Source: Cherax quadricarinatus
Taxonomy: Eukaryota > Arthropoda > Malacostraca > Decapoda > Parastacidae
Assembly (NCBI RefSeq): GCF_038502225.1
Contig: NC_091382.1
Coordinates: 9,033,113 to 9,097,112 of the forward strand
Reading direction: 5' to 3'
DNA length: 64,000 nt
Below, piece after piece: positions 53,767-63,745 of the stretch; positions within the stretch are counted from its first letter, which is position 1; each line of letters starts with the position of its first letter. The notes beneath the pieces were generated by a model that saw only the letters and a list, made by a program, of their open reading frames with translations, was not told the DNA's origin and made no database searches. The position numbers and the translations under genes are program-made.

Positions 53767-53767
53767 A
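53762..53767 (+). terminator. AATAAA overlapping the stop codon
   Basis: The stop TAA (53764-53766) lies inside aataaa (53762-53767). It is the canonical poly-A signal hexamer, but a function is not shown. Confidence 0.35.
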
Positions 53768-54370
53768 ATTTGAGTTCATACATGTAGTTTGATAATTTGT
53801 GCGCCGAGGTATCTCACATGTGTTTTTTAAAGTATAATTATTGAACAAATTTCAATATAGTCCGAAGGCCACCTCCTCCAGAATGATTAATTGACAGACG
53901 TGATTAGAAGGATTTGCTTGTTGGTTATTTAGATTTTTGTGTTTATGTTCTTGAGTTTGTTTTATTGCAGAGTTGATAGTAAATGGTACAGTGTTACTGA
54001 CCTAGTTTTGGCCTGCTGGTCAGTACACAAATAACCCACACATAGGAGAGAGAAGGTCATTACGATGTTTCGGTATGACTTGAACTATTTACAAGTCACA
54101 CTGTAACTTGTAAATGATTGAAGTTGAGCCAAAATGTCGCCATAAACTTCTCTCTCCTATGTCTGGATATTTGTGTATTGAAATCTATTTCCACCCACAT
54201 TATTCCATCCTTATGCTAATGCTACCCAAGAAATTAGGGGGCATTGACCCCCGAAACCCTCTCCAGGTAAACTTCAGGTATGTTATGCAGGTTGTAATCA
54301 AATCTAACTCTTAAGTAAGTTTACTCGGGAATAGATACACACAAATACAGTTACACAAATTATTATACAT
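53768..54370. other. Stretch without recognised gene
   Basis: No supported frame. A self-complementary pair occurs near 54077-54110 (tgacttgaactatttacaag and cttgtaaatgattgaagttg), and gggggcattgacccccgaaa lies near 54237. Confidence 0.4.
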
Positions 54371-54644
54371 AGCTGTTTACCTGAAAAGAGTTCCGGGGGT
54401 CAACGCCCCCGCGGCCTGGTCTGGGACCAGGCCTCATGGTGGATCAGCGCCTGATCAACCAGTCTGTTACTACTGGCTGCACGCAATCCAACGTACGAGC
54501 CGCAGCCCGGCTGGTCAGGTACCGACTTTAGGTGCTTGTCCAGTGCCTGCTTAAAGACAGCTAGGGGTCTATTGGTAATCCCCCTTATGTATGCTGGGAG
54601 GCAGTTGAACAGTCTCAGGCCCCTGGCACTTATTGTATTGTCTC

Positions 54645-55695
54645 TTAACCCTTTGACTGTTTCAGGCCCCTGTCGCTATGTCGCCAAATATTCGAAAAAA
54701 GAAAAATTATTTTTTCTTATGAAATGATAGAGAATCTTTTCCCGATGGTAATGACACCAAAAGTTCGAAATTTGGTCGAAAACTCATGGAATTACGCTCC
54801 CGCGAAGTTAGCGGAATCGGCGACATGTGTATCGGCGATTTTGCCGACTTTGAGCCCTGTTTTCAGCCAATTGACCGAACTCATAGCTATTTCTTTAGAA
54901 CTTCATTTTATCTATCAGCTGAGTACAAGAAACTGCCCATTTACCAATTTGACCTACCCAATATAGTGGTCAGAAATTGGCAATTTGGCCAATTTCACGC
55001 AATTTAAAAAAGATGCCAGTTTCAAAATATGGTCCAGAATAAACAAGGTAGACATTCTTGGCACTAAAATAGCATATCCTCTGTTCATTAGTCACATCTC
55101 TAGGCCCCTCTTATATTATTATTGCTTTCTAATTTTATTTTTTATTCATACAAAAAAATACAAAATTTACTATTATGCAGACTACTGCATTATTGTAAAA
55201 ATGGTATAAATAATATCAGTGCACTAGTGAAAGAATATTGGACTCCCAGTTGACGTGTATTGGACGTGTGTTGTGATTTGTTTACTCCTGAACATTGGTA
55301 AAAATCGAACATTTCCGCTAATTTGAGCTCAGTTTCAAGGTCGTTTTCATCGTCAAAGTAATGAAAATCATCTCTATTTCTGTAATATGTTTTCCATTTT
55401 ATCACCTAAGACCATGAAAACGCGAATACAACGATAAATATTATACGAAAATACACCTCAAAGTCGGCGTTTTATTAAAAAAAAAAAGTTTTTTTTTTTT
55501 TTCTTATTACACAATGTGTGCTGCAGGATTTTTTTTATGTGGTGCACACTGACCACACAGACCCATTCTCTCACATGTGGGCCTACCAGCTTTCTCCCAC
55601 TTGATTTGAAGCTGCTAGTATATATTTAGTATATATACGTCAGAAACATTGGCTTGTAAGACGTATTTATACGTCGAAAACAGTCAAAGGGTTAA
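54645..55695. mobile_element. TTAA MITE with the same ends as the neighbouring piggyBac
   Basis: 1051 bp between TTAA duplications. The left end ccctttgactgtttcaggcc corresponds to the inverted right end of the piggyBac at 62260. The right end (inverted) ccctttgactgttttcgacg, followed by gtataaatacgtctta, corresponds to the piggyBac left end at 57257. Similarity extends well over 100 bases on at least the piggyBac-left side (tcaaatcaagcggg, gagagaatgggtctc). There is no transposase frame. Confidence 0.9.
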
Positions 55696-57250
55696 CGTGC
55701 TAGTGACCCCTGCTTTTCATTGGGGGGATGTTGCATCGTCTGCCGAGTCTTTTGCTTTCGTCGCGAGTGATTTTCGTGTGCAAGTTCTGTACTAGTCCCT
55801 CTAGGATTTTCCAGGTGTATATAATCATGTATCTCTCCCGCCTGTGTTTCAGGGAGTACAGGTTCAGGAACTTCAAGCACTCCCAGTAATTGAGGTGTTT
55901 TATCTCCATTATACGCGCCGTGAAGGTTCTCTACATTTTCTAGGTCAGCAATTTCACCTGCCTTGAAAGGTGCTGTTAGTGTGCAGCAATATTCCAGCTT
56001 AGATAGAACAAGCAACCTGAAGAGTGTCATCATGGGCTTGGCATCCCTAGTTTTGAAGGTTCTCATTATCCATCCTGTCATTTTTCTAGCAGATGCGATT
56101 GATACAATGTTATGGTCCTTGAAGGTGAGATCCTCCGACATGATCACTCCCAGGTCTTTGACGTTGGTTTTTCCTTCTATTTTGTGGCTGGAATTTGTTT
56201 TATACTCTGATGAAGTTTTAATTTCCTCATGTTTACCATATCAGAGTAACTGAAATTTCTCATTGTTGAACCTCGTATTGTTTTCTGCAGCCCATTGAAA
56301 AATTTGGTTGATGTCTGCCTGGAGCCTTGCAGTGTCTACAATGGAAGACACTGCCATGCAGATTCGGGTGTCATCTGCAAAGGAAGACACGGTGCTGTGG
56401 CTGACATCCTTGTCTATGTCAGATATGAGGATGAGAAACAAGATGGGAGCGAGTCCTGTGCCTTGTGGAACAGAGCTTTTCACCGTAGCCTCCTCAGACT
56501 TTACTCTGTTGACTACTACACTTTGCGTTCTGTTTGTAAAGAAATTATAGATCCATCTACCAACTTTTCCTGTTATTCCTTTAGCACGCACGTTGTGCGC
56601 TATTACGCCATGGTGACACTTGTCGAAGGCTTTTGCAAAGTCTGTATATATTACATCTGCATTCTTTTTGTCTTCTAGTGCATCTAGGACCTTGTCGTAG
56701 TGATCCATTAGTTGGGACAGACAGGAGCGACCTTCTCTAAACCTATGTTGCTCTGGGTTGTGCAATTGATGGGTATCTAGATGGGTGGCGATCTTGCTTC
56801 TTAGGACCCTTTCAAAGATTTTTATGATATGAGATGTTAGTGCTGTCGGTCTGTAGTTCTTTGCTATTGCATTACTGCCCCTTTTGTGGAGTGAGGCTAT
56901 GTCTGTTGTTTTTAATAACTGTGGGACGACCCCCGTGTCCATGCTCCCTCTCCATAGGATGGTAAAAGCACGTGATAGGGGCTTCTTGCAGTTCTTGATG
57001 AACACTGAGTTCCACGAGTCTGGCCCTGGGGCAGAGTGCATGGGCATGTCATTTATCGCCGTTTCAAAGTCATTTAGTGTCAGGATAACATCAGATAGGC
57101 TTGTGTTTACCAAATTCTGTAGCTTTCTCATAAAAAATTCATTTTGATCTTCGACTCTCAGTCTGGTTAGCGGCTTGCTAAAAACTGAGTCATATTGGGA
57201 CTTGAGTAGCTCATTCATTTCCTTGCTGTCATCTGTGTAGGACCCATCTT
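55692..57250 (-). pseudogene. Reverse transcriptase of the decayed LINE
   Basis: The frame 56241-57218 (325 residues) includes APGPDSWNSVFIKNC, KNYRPTALTSHIIKIFERVL, YTDFAKAFDKCHHGVIAHN (Asp), SSVPQGTGLAPILFLILISD and SFADDTRICMAV (catalytic Asp pair). The frame 55692-56147 continues MTGWIMRTFKTRDAKPM and LFRLLVLSKLEYCCTLTAPF. The frame change at about 56200-56240 and further lesions beyond make it non-functional. The style is that of CR1/Jockey-group LINEs; the clade is not settled. Confidence 0.8.
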
Positions 57251-57471
57251 ATTTAACCCTTTGACAGTTTACAATGTATAAATACGTCTTAGGAGCCAAT
57301 GTTTCTGACGTATTTATCGCACAAATTCTAGCGGCTTCAAATCAAGCGGGAAAGGCCTGGTAGGCCTACATGAGAGAGAATGGGTCTCAGTGGTCGGTGT
57401 GCACCCTGTGATAAAAATCTGGGACCCAGCGGTGCATTGTGGGAATGCCATCTTGTTAGTCCATTTTCATC

Positions 57472-57966
57472 ATGCCTCTCGGTAAGAAGTTCCTCACTCC
57501 TTGGCGGATTGGAGGTCTTTTGTTCCCAAGTGATAGCTCTAACAGCAATGAAAATGTCAGTGACAGTGAATTCCAGGGTTTTGAAGTGAGTGTTACCGGA
57601 AAAAGTGCCCAGGATAACGTAATTAGTGATGAAAACCCAGATGACCCACAACCTTCCACCTCTGGTGCTGGGCCGGCTTGTTAACGTTCATGTTCGCTGG
57701 TACCAGGACGAAAGAGGAAACTATTTGGTCGTGTACAACACCCAGATGTTAGCAGTGAATGTGATAGTGATAGTGATTTCAAGGTCATTGAAAGCAGTTC
57801 TAGTGACAGTGAGAGTGAATATTCCCCAGTGAAGCGGCAGTATGTACGACGTAGCATGCGGTCTGGTAGTGTTTCATATGTTGTTCCAAGGGGAAGGAGA
57901 AACTCTGGGAGCACATCCCGTGGCCCTACACCATGACCTGATAGTGAAGATGACGATATTATAACG
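57472..57966 (+). pseudogene. Damaged N-terminal part of the piggyBac transposase
   Basis: 57472-57684 reads MPLGKKFLTPWRIGGLLFPS, then a Ser/Asp/Glu-rich stretch ending PQPSTSGAGPAC at a stop. In another frame the text continues with a basic and acidic region (GRKRKLFGRVQ, ECDSDSDFKVIESSSSDSES, RGRRNSGSTSRGPTP) until TGA at about 57936, after which DSEDDDI enters the main frame. Acidic Ser-rich N-termini are usual in piggyBac transposases. The lesions suggest the gene is no longer fully intact, unless the main frame alone suffices or an intron is removed here. Confidence 0.65.
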
Positions 57967-59679
57967 ATGGGTATGAATGATGTGAGTGAGGGAGCAGGCA
58001 GTGGTGGTGATAGTGAGGGTGGCATGGCCCATGTGGCACCATCAGCGGGCCAAGCTACTACCCACGCTGCTGACTCTGCACAACAACCAGCCTCACCCTA
58101 CCCCACACTCCCACAACCTGCACAACCACGGTACAATATCCAGACCCCACCAGCAGACCACATCTGGGATTGGCAGGACGGTGACGAGTTTGTTCCCAGT
58201 CCCCATGACTTTGATGAAACACAAAGTGGAATAAAGCCATCTTGTCCACTTGGGAACAATGCCAGTGAACTGGACTGCTTTGAGTTATTCTTCAATGAAC
58301 CCCTGATGGACATCATTGTCAGGGAAGCAAACACATACTGTGATTACACCATGGCAAATACAATTCTCTCACCAAAATCACGGCTACACAAGTGGAAGGA
58401 GACAACTGTGGCAGAGATGTACCTGTTTTTTGCCACAATAATGCTTATGCCACATGTGTATAAGCACACTGTCACCACATACTGGGCAACAGAACACCTG
58501 ATTTCAACTCCAGGTTTTAGTGACATTATAGGTGTCAATCGTTTCCTGATACTGTTATGTATGTTACACTTTTCAGACAAAACCAGGCCTGACAGAAGCG
58601 ACAGGTTATATAAGATAAGAAATGTGCTTATGTACATGAAACAAAAGTGCTGCATGTATTTTTATCCCTTCAGGAAGCTTGTTATTGATGAGTCCTTGAT
58701 TTTATTCAAAGGAAGACTCTCATTCAAGCAATATATACCAAGCAAGAGGAAACGCTTTGGTATAAAGCTATTTGTACTGTGTGATTGCAGAAGTGGTCTA
58801 GTTTTGGATATCATTGTGTACACTGGCAGTAATACTTTGAGAGATACCATGAAGTTATTGGGTATCTCTGGTGATGTGGTTCGAACAATGATGGAACCAT
58901 ATCTTGGTAAGGGGCATATGTTATTTACTGATAACTGGTACACAAGCCCCTTACTCAGTGATTTCTTGCGAGTGAACTTGACAGACGTGTGTGGCACAGT
59001 GCGTCGTAATCGTAAACATATACCAAGGTTCGATGCTGGCACTCGCAGAGGTGAGGTGCAAGCCTTTGCTGCCAATGACATCATGACATTTCGGTGGCAT
59101 GACAAATGTGATGTCACATTTTTGACATCAGTTCACAGAAACGAAATGGTACACAGTGGCAGGCACAACAGAGAGACCAATGAACCCATTCTAAAGCCTG
59201 CAGCTGTCATGGACTACAACCTCAATATGCGCTTAGTGGACAAATGTGACATGCAGATTGGGTTTGCAGACTGTGTACGCAAGAGTTATAAGTGGTATAT
59301 AAAACTTTTTTTCCATCTTGTTGATATCTCTCTGCTAAATGCTTATAACATATACAAGTTGAAGACCAACAAAACACCAAAATATGGTGAATTTTGCCTG
59401 TCAGTAATCAGACAAATAATTGCAAAGTACCAAGGAGCAACTCCTGCAATAGACCAGCGCCCACACTCGTCATCTCGTTTCAGGCCTGGTGATCACTACC
59501 CCATACAACTGCCTCCTACTACTGCCAATAAAAATGCTCAGAAGAGGTGTTATGTATGTATGCATACCACAAAACGCCCACAAACACGCAGAGACACTCG
59601 TTTTATGTGTGAGGAGTGTGAAGTGCCCCTCTGCATATACCCATGTTTCAAAGAGCTCCACAAGCTGCAGCAGTTCTAG
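57967..59679 (+). CDS. piggyBac (PGBD-type) transposase, 570 aa
   Basis: A cut-and-paste DDE/D transposase that inserts at TTAA. The DDE_Tnp_1_7 region spans about residues 100-470. Catalytic candidates are Asp241 in VIDESLILFKGR, Asp322 in FTDNWYTSPLL and Asp425 in MRLVDKCDMQ, with the usual DNWYTS and GIKLFVLCD surroundings. A C-terminal Cys-rich domain has Cys at about 528, 531, 548, 551, 556 and 560 (CYVC, CEEC, CIYPC), the metal-binding domain of the family. Upstream coding-like sequence (57472-57966) suggests the original protein began earlier, so this Met may be internal. It lies within matched ends and is the best transposase candidate for the MITE at 54645. Confidence 0.9.
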   Translation: MGMNDVSEGAGSGGDSEGGMAHVAPSAGQATTHAADSAQQPASPYPTLPQPAQPRYNIQTPPADHIWDWQDGDEFVPSPHDFDETQSGIKPSCPLGNNASELDCFELFFNEPLMDIIVREANTYCDYTMANTILSPKSRLHKWKETTVAEMYLFFATIMLMPHVYKHTVTTYWATEHLISTPGFSDIIGVNRFLILLCMLHFSDKTRPDRSDRLYKIRNVLMYMKQKCCMYFYPFRKLVIDESLILFKGRLSFKQYIPSKRKRFGIKLFVLCDCRSGLVLDIIVYTGSNTLRDTMKLLGISGDVVRTMMEPYLGKGHMLFTDNWYTSPLLSDFLRVNLTDVCGTVRRNRKHIPRFDAGTRRGEVQAFAANDIMTFRWHDKCDVTFLTSVHRNEMVHSGRHNRETNEPILKPAAVMDYNLNMRLVDKCDMQIGFADCVRKSYKWYIKLFFHLVDISLLNAYNIYKLKTNKTPKYGEFCLSVIRQIIAKYQGATPAIDQRPHSSSRFRPGDHYPIQLPPTTANKNAQKRCYVCMHTTKRPQTRRDTRFMCEECEVPLCIYPCFKELHKLQQF

Positions 59680-59910
59680 GAACGTGTTTAGTGACTGTAC
59701 ATATGTATATATATTATGGAACAATAGTAATAAACATTGTTTTGTATTGTTTGTGTAAACAAAGTGTATACACAAACTAATAGTGATAGTTTGTTCTGTT
59801 ATTGTGTTGTAAACAATGAGTGTATATTTGAAGAATGCACCTTACATTGGTCTCACAGGCCACATAAGTTACCTGGAACAGAAAAATATTGAAAAATGCA
59901 AGAAACCTTT

Positions 59911-62011
59911 ATTTTTTTTTATTTTATTATCACACTGGCCGATTCCCACCAAGGCAGGGTGGCCCGAAAAAGAAAAACTTTCACCATCATTCACTCCATC
60001 ACTGTCTTGCCAGAAGGGTGCTTTACACTACAGTTTTTAAACTGCAACATTAACACCCCTCCTTCAGAGTGCAGGCACTGTACTTCCCATCTCCAGGACT
60101 CAAGTCCGGCCTGCCGGTTTCCCTGAATCCCTTCATAAATGTTACTTTGCTCACACTCCAACAGCACGTCAAGTATTAAAAACCATTTGTCTCCATTCAC
60201 TCCTATCAAACACGCTCACGCATGCCTGCTGGAAGTCCAAGCCCCTCGCACACAAAACCTCCTTTACCCCCTCCCTCCAACCCTTCCTAGGCCGACCCCT
60301 ACCCCGCCTTCCTTCCACTACAGACTGATACACTCTTGAAGTCATTCTGTTTCGCTCCATTCTCTCTACATGTCCGAACCACCTCAACAACCCTTCCTCA
60401 GCCCTCTGGACAACAGTTTTGGTAATCCCGCACCTCCTCCTAACTTCCAAACTACGAATTCTCTGCATTATATTCACACCACACATTGCCCTCAGACATG
60501 ACATCTCCACTGCCTCCAGCCTTCTCCTCGCTGCAACATTCATCACCCACGCTTCACACCCATATAAGAGCGTTGGTAAAACTATACTCTCATACATTCC
60601 CCTCTTTGCCTCCAAGGACAAAGTTCTTTGTCTCCACAGACTCCTAAGTGCACCACTCACTCTTTTTCCCTCATCAATTCTATGATTCACCTCATCTTTC
60701 ATAGACCCATCCGCTGACACGTCCACTCCCAAATATCTGAATACGTTCACCTCCTCCATACTCTCTCCCTCCAATCTGATATTCAATCTTTCATCACCTA
60801 ATCTTTTTGTTATCCTCATAACCTTACTCTTTCCTGTATTCACCTTTAATTTTCTTCTTTTGCACACCCTACCAAATTCATCCACCAATCTCTGCAACTT
60901 CTCTTCAGAATCTCCCAAGAGCACAGTGTCATCAGCAAAGAGCAGCTGTGACAACTCCCACTTTGTGTGTGATTCTTTATCTTTTAACTCCACGCCTCTT
61001 GCCAAGACCCTCGCATTTACTTCTCTTACAACCCCATCTATAAATATATTAAACAACCACGGTGACATCACACATCCTTGTCTAAGGCCTACTTTTACTG
61101 GGAAAAAATTTCCCTCTTTCCTACATACTCTAACTTGAGCCTCACTATCCTCGTAAAAACTCTTCACTGCTTTCAGTAACCTACCTCCTACACCATACAC
61201 TTGCAACATCTGCCACATTGCCCCCCTATCCACCCTGTCATACGCCTTTTCCAAATCCATAAATGCCACAAAGACCTCTTTAGCCTTATCTAAATACTGT
61301 TCACTTATATGTTTCACTGTAAACACCTGGTCCACACACCCCCTACCTTTCCTAAAGCCTCCTTGTTCATCTGCTATCCTATTCTCCGTCTTACTCTTAA
61401 TTCTTTCAATTATAACTCTACCATACACCTTACCAGGTACACTCAACAGACTTATCCCCCTATAATTTTTGCACTCTCTTTTATCCCCTTTGCCTTTATA
61501 CAAAGGAACTATGCATGCTCTCTGCCAATCCCTAGGTACCTTACCCTCTTCCATACATTTATTAAATAATTGCACCAACCACTCCAACACTATATCCCCA
61601 CCTGCTTTTAACATTTCTATCTTTATCCCATCAATCCCGGCTGCCTTACCCCCTTTCATTTTACCTACTGCCTCACGAACTTCCCCCACACTCACAACTG
61701 GCTCTTCCTCACTCCTACAAGATGTTATTCCTCCTTGCCCTATACACGAAATCACAGCTTCCCTATCTTCATCAACATTTAACAATTCCTCAAAATATTC
61801 CCTCCATCTTCCCAATACCTCTAACTCTCCATTTAATAACTCTCCTCTCCTATTTTTAACTGACAAATCCATTTGTTCTCTAGGCTTTCTTAACTTGTTA
61901 ATCTCACTCCAAAACTTTTTCTTATTTTCAACAAAATTTGTTGATAACATCTCACCCACTCTCTCATTTGCTCTCTTTTTACATTGCTTCACCACTCTCT
62001 TAACTTTATAT
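59911..62011 (-). mobile_element. 5'-truncated RTE LINE inside the piggyBac
   Basis: The 3' end lies at the left (tttattttattatcacactgg, the complement of the gataataaa tail), the 3' UTR at 59930-60168, and coding to 61995. It is truncated in the endonuclease-RT linker at about 62011. No clean target duplication was found. It is nearly identical to 30393-32096 over the shared 1.7 kb. Confidence 0.92.
60169..61995 (-). CDS. RTE reverse transcriptase, longest open copy, 608 aa
   Basis: An open frame from the end of the endonuclease-RT linker (MVKQCKKRANERVGEML) to the family stop (QMVFNT). Order of motifs: KPREQMDLSVKNRRGELL, KGGKAAGIDGIKIEMLKAGG (RT block 1), YRGISLLSVPGKVYG, AFMDLEKAYDRVDRG, LRQGCVMSPWLFNIF, FADDTVLLGD, RYLGVDVSADG, GCEAWVMNV and GRGRPRKGW. 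All RT blocks with catalytic Asp residues are intact. The endonuclease is missing, so the copy is not autonomous. It is the best reference for the RT of this family in the window. Confidence 0.88.
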   Translation of the reverse strand: MVKQCKKRANERVGEMLSTNFVENKKKFWSEINKLRKPREQMDLSVKNRRGELLNGELEVLGRWREYFEELLNVDEDREAVISCIGQGGITSCRSEEEPVVSVGEVREAVGKMKGGKAAGIDGIKIEMLKAGGDIVLEWLVQLFNKCMEEGKVPRDWQRACIVPLYKGKGDKRECKNYRGISLLSVPGKVYGRVIIERIKSKTENRIADEQGGFRKGRGCVDQVFTVKHISEQYLDKAKEVFVAFMDLEKAYDRVDRGAMWQMLQVYGVGGRLLKAVKSFYEDSEAQVRVCRKEGNFFPVKVGLRQGCVMSPWLFNIFIDGVVREVNARVLARGVELKDKESHTKWELSQLLFADDTVLLGDSEEKLQRLVDEFGRVCKRRKLKVNTGKSKVMRITKRLGDERLNIRLEGESMEEVNVFRYLGVDVSADGSMKDEVNHRIDEGKRVSGALRSLWRQRTLSLEAKRGMYESIVLPTLLYGCEAWVMNVAARRRLEAVEMSCLRAMCGVNIMQRIRSLEVRRRCGITKTVVQRAEEGLLRWFGHVERMERNRMTSRVYQSVVEGRRGRGRPRKGWREGVKEVLCARGLDFQQACVSVFDRSEWRQMVFNT

Positions 62012-62264
62012 TAGAGTAAATAAAAGAATACCGGGTGGGCGGCAGTCGCCACTGTTGCCGTACGCACGTCACTTTCTGCAAACTTTGCAACTCTATATCT
62101 CGGTAAGTACTGATGGCAAAAAATTTTTTAAGGCTTAAAACACTCAGAAAAATATTCCTAACATTTTCATAAGAAAAAATAATTTTTGTTTTTTTCGAAT
62201 ACGTATTTGGCGACAGAATGACAGTTTCAGAGAGGGGCCCTGAAACAGTCAAAGGGTTAAGTAG

Positions 62265-62945
62265 GGGCCCAATACTGGATGTTGTTCTCGACTTTGATTT
62301 GGCATAAGAAAAGAAATACTTTGGGTTTCTTTCGATTTCATTTATGGCTTTTAGTTCTTCCTGCGATTCCTGACTCCTATAAGATTCCTTTATCTTAAGT
62401 TCGATGTTTGCTATTTCTCTGAGCAGTGTCTCCCTATGCATTTCAGATATATTGGCCTCTTTTAGCCGCTCTGATATTCTTTAACATCGCCTGTAGAGGG
62501 AGCACCTGCCTCTTTCTATTTTAGATCTACTCCTTTTTCTTAAAGGAATAAGCCTTGAGCATACATCGAGTGCCACCAAGTTAATTTGTTCTAGGCATAA
62601 GTTGGGGTCTGTGTTGCTTAATCTATCTTCCTAGCTCATATCGTTTAGGATTTGGTTTACTTGGTCCCACTTTATGTACTTGTTGTTGAAGTTGAATTTG
62701 GCGAAGGCGTCTGAACCTCGATTATGTTGTGATCTGTGTATATTGTTTTTGATATGGTGATATTTCGTATCAGATCATCATTGTTAGTGAAGAAAGGTCT
62801 AGTGTATTCTCCAGTCTAGTAGGCTCTATTATTTGCTGGTTTAAGTTGAATTTTGTGCAGAGATTTAAAAGCTCATGTGTGTGTGAGTTCTCGTTAGAGC
62901 TGCCTCCTAGTGTTATCACTCGCCCTAGATTACCTAGAATAACCT
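62265..62945 (-). pseudogene. Endonuclease and linker remnant of the decayed LINE
   Basis: 62265-62441 encodes LLREIANIELKIKESYRSQE and NPKYFFSYAKSKSRTTSSIG followed by PLL, the typical bridge between endonuclease and RT. Farther right only scattered homology remains: a GNLGRVITLGGSS-like stretch near 62930-62900 and LNQQIIEPTRLENTLDL near 62840. All frames are interrupted. Confidence 0.7.
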
Positions 62946-63240
62946 AAAAATGTAGATATATTAGTAATAAGGTAAACTGAGTTATTTACATTAACATTAA
63001 AGATATGATCAGATCAAGGTATGGGCGGGGATTGAACTCGCAGTGAGTGGGTCGTAAAACTCAAAATAATAGGTGCTTTATGTTAGCTATACCAGAAATC
63101 ACTCTCCTTCCTTTCTGTAGTTACATTAATTAGACACATTTTGGCTATCTTCTTGAACTGGCTCATGCTAGGACAAGCTTTGACGTGTGGAGGCAGTCCG
63201 TTCTGTTCCTTTATTTCTGATATATGGAGGCAGTCGTTCC
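62946..63240. other. Stretch with a possible SINE trace
   Basis: A B-box-like complement (ggggattgaactcgcagtga at about 63027-63046) could be the remains of a tRNA-derived SINE on the minus strand, but no A box or body is convincing. Confidence 0.3.
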
Positions 63241-63530
63241 ACTCCATTATTTCTGACAACCTCTCCACACCTTTGACAACCTGTCAACACCCCTGACAAC
63301 CTGTCTACACCCTTGACTACCTTCCCACACCCTTGACAACCTGTCAACACCCCTGAGAACCTGTCCACACCCTTGACTACCTTCCCACACCCTTGACTAC
63401 CTTCCCACACCCTTGACTACATTCCCACTCTCTTGACTACCTTCCCACACCCTTCACTACCTTCTCACACCCTTGACAACCTGTCAACACTCCTGACTAC
63501 CTTTCCTCTCGCCTGACAACCTGCCCACAC
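63240..63530. repeat. 20-bp minisatellite
   Basis: About 13 units alternating between cccttgactaccttcccaca and ccctgacaacctgtcaacac types. The two types are interspersed rather than grouped, then decay toward 63530. Confidence 0.9.
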
Positions 63531-63745
63531 ACAAGATCTTGGATAAAGTGAAATAGTCAGCTCTGTTATAAAGCTCCTGAGTATAGTTTTTTTTTTTTTA
63601 ATGTAATTGAAAAAGTGTATTCAAAATGGAATAGCATGTACTTGAATTCCTTTCCACATGCATTACTGCTGGACATGCACAGCATGCTAGTGGTGTTCTT
63701 GTATATTTAGCAATATTTTATTACATATAAACTACATCCTAGGTA
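63531..63745. other. Stretch without recognised gene
   Basis: AT-rich, with a t-run at 63588-63599. Nothing else is supported. Confidence 0.4.

Larger units (their letters stand above)
57253..62260 (+). mobile_element. piggyBac-type transposon with an RTE insertion
   Basis: TTAA at 57253-57256 and 62257-62260. Inverted ends CCCTTTGACAGTTTAC and the complement of GAAACAGTCAAAGGG. Without the RTE at 59911-62011 it is about 2.9 kb. It carries one transposase gene, with a long catalytic frame and a damaged N-terminal part. The tract between transposase and RTE (59680-59910) and beyond (62012-62256) is non-coding. Confidence 0.92.
54372..62945 (-). mobile_element. Decayed CR1/Jockey-like LINE split by two TTAA elements
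   Basis: Read from right to left: endonuclease traces (62945 to about 62500), the endonuclease-RT linker (62441-62265), the RT (57250-55700), and the C-terminal end plus 3' region (54640-54372, with RDNTISARGLRLFNCLPAYI). It is broken by the piggyBac at 57253-62260 and the MITE at 54645-55695. Host text on both sides of each insert joins at TTAA into a continuous LINE sequence. Frames are degraded. A second copy of the family is at 43905-44955. Confidence 0.85.

Noticed and set aside
54372..54640. Separate host gene reading RDNTISARGLRLFNCLPAYI on the minus strand
   Set aside because: Its position, orientation and join across the MITE show it to be the C-terminal end of the decayed LINE.
59489..59758. 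89-residue plus-strand frame overlapping the end of the transposase
   Set aside because: A shadow frame of the transposase C-terminus with no motif of its own.
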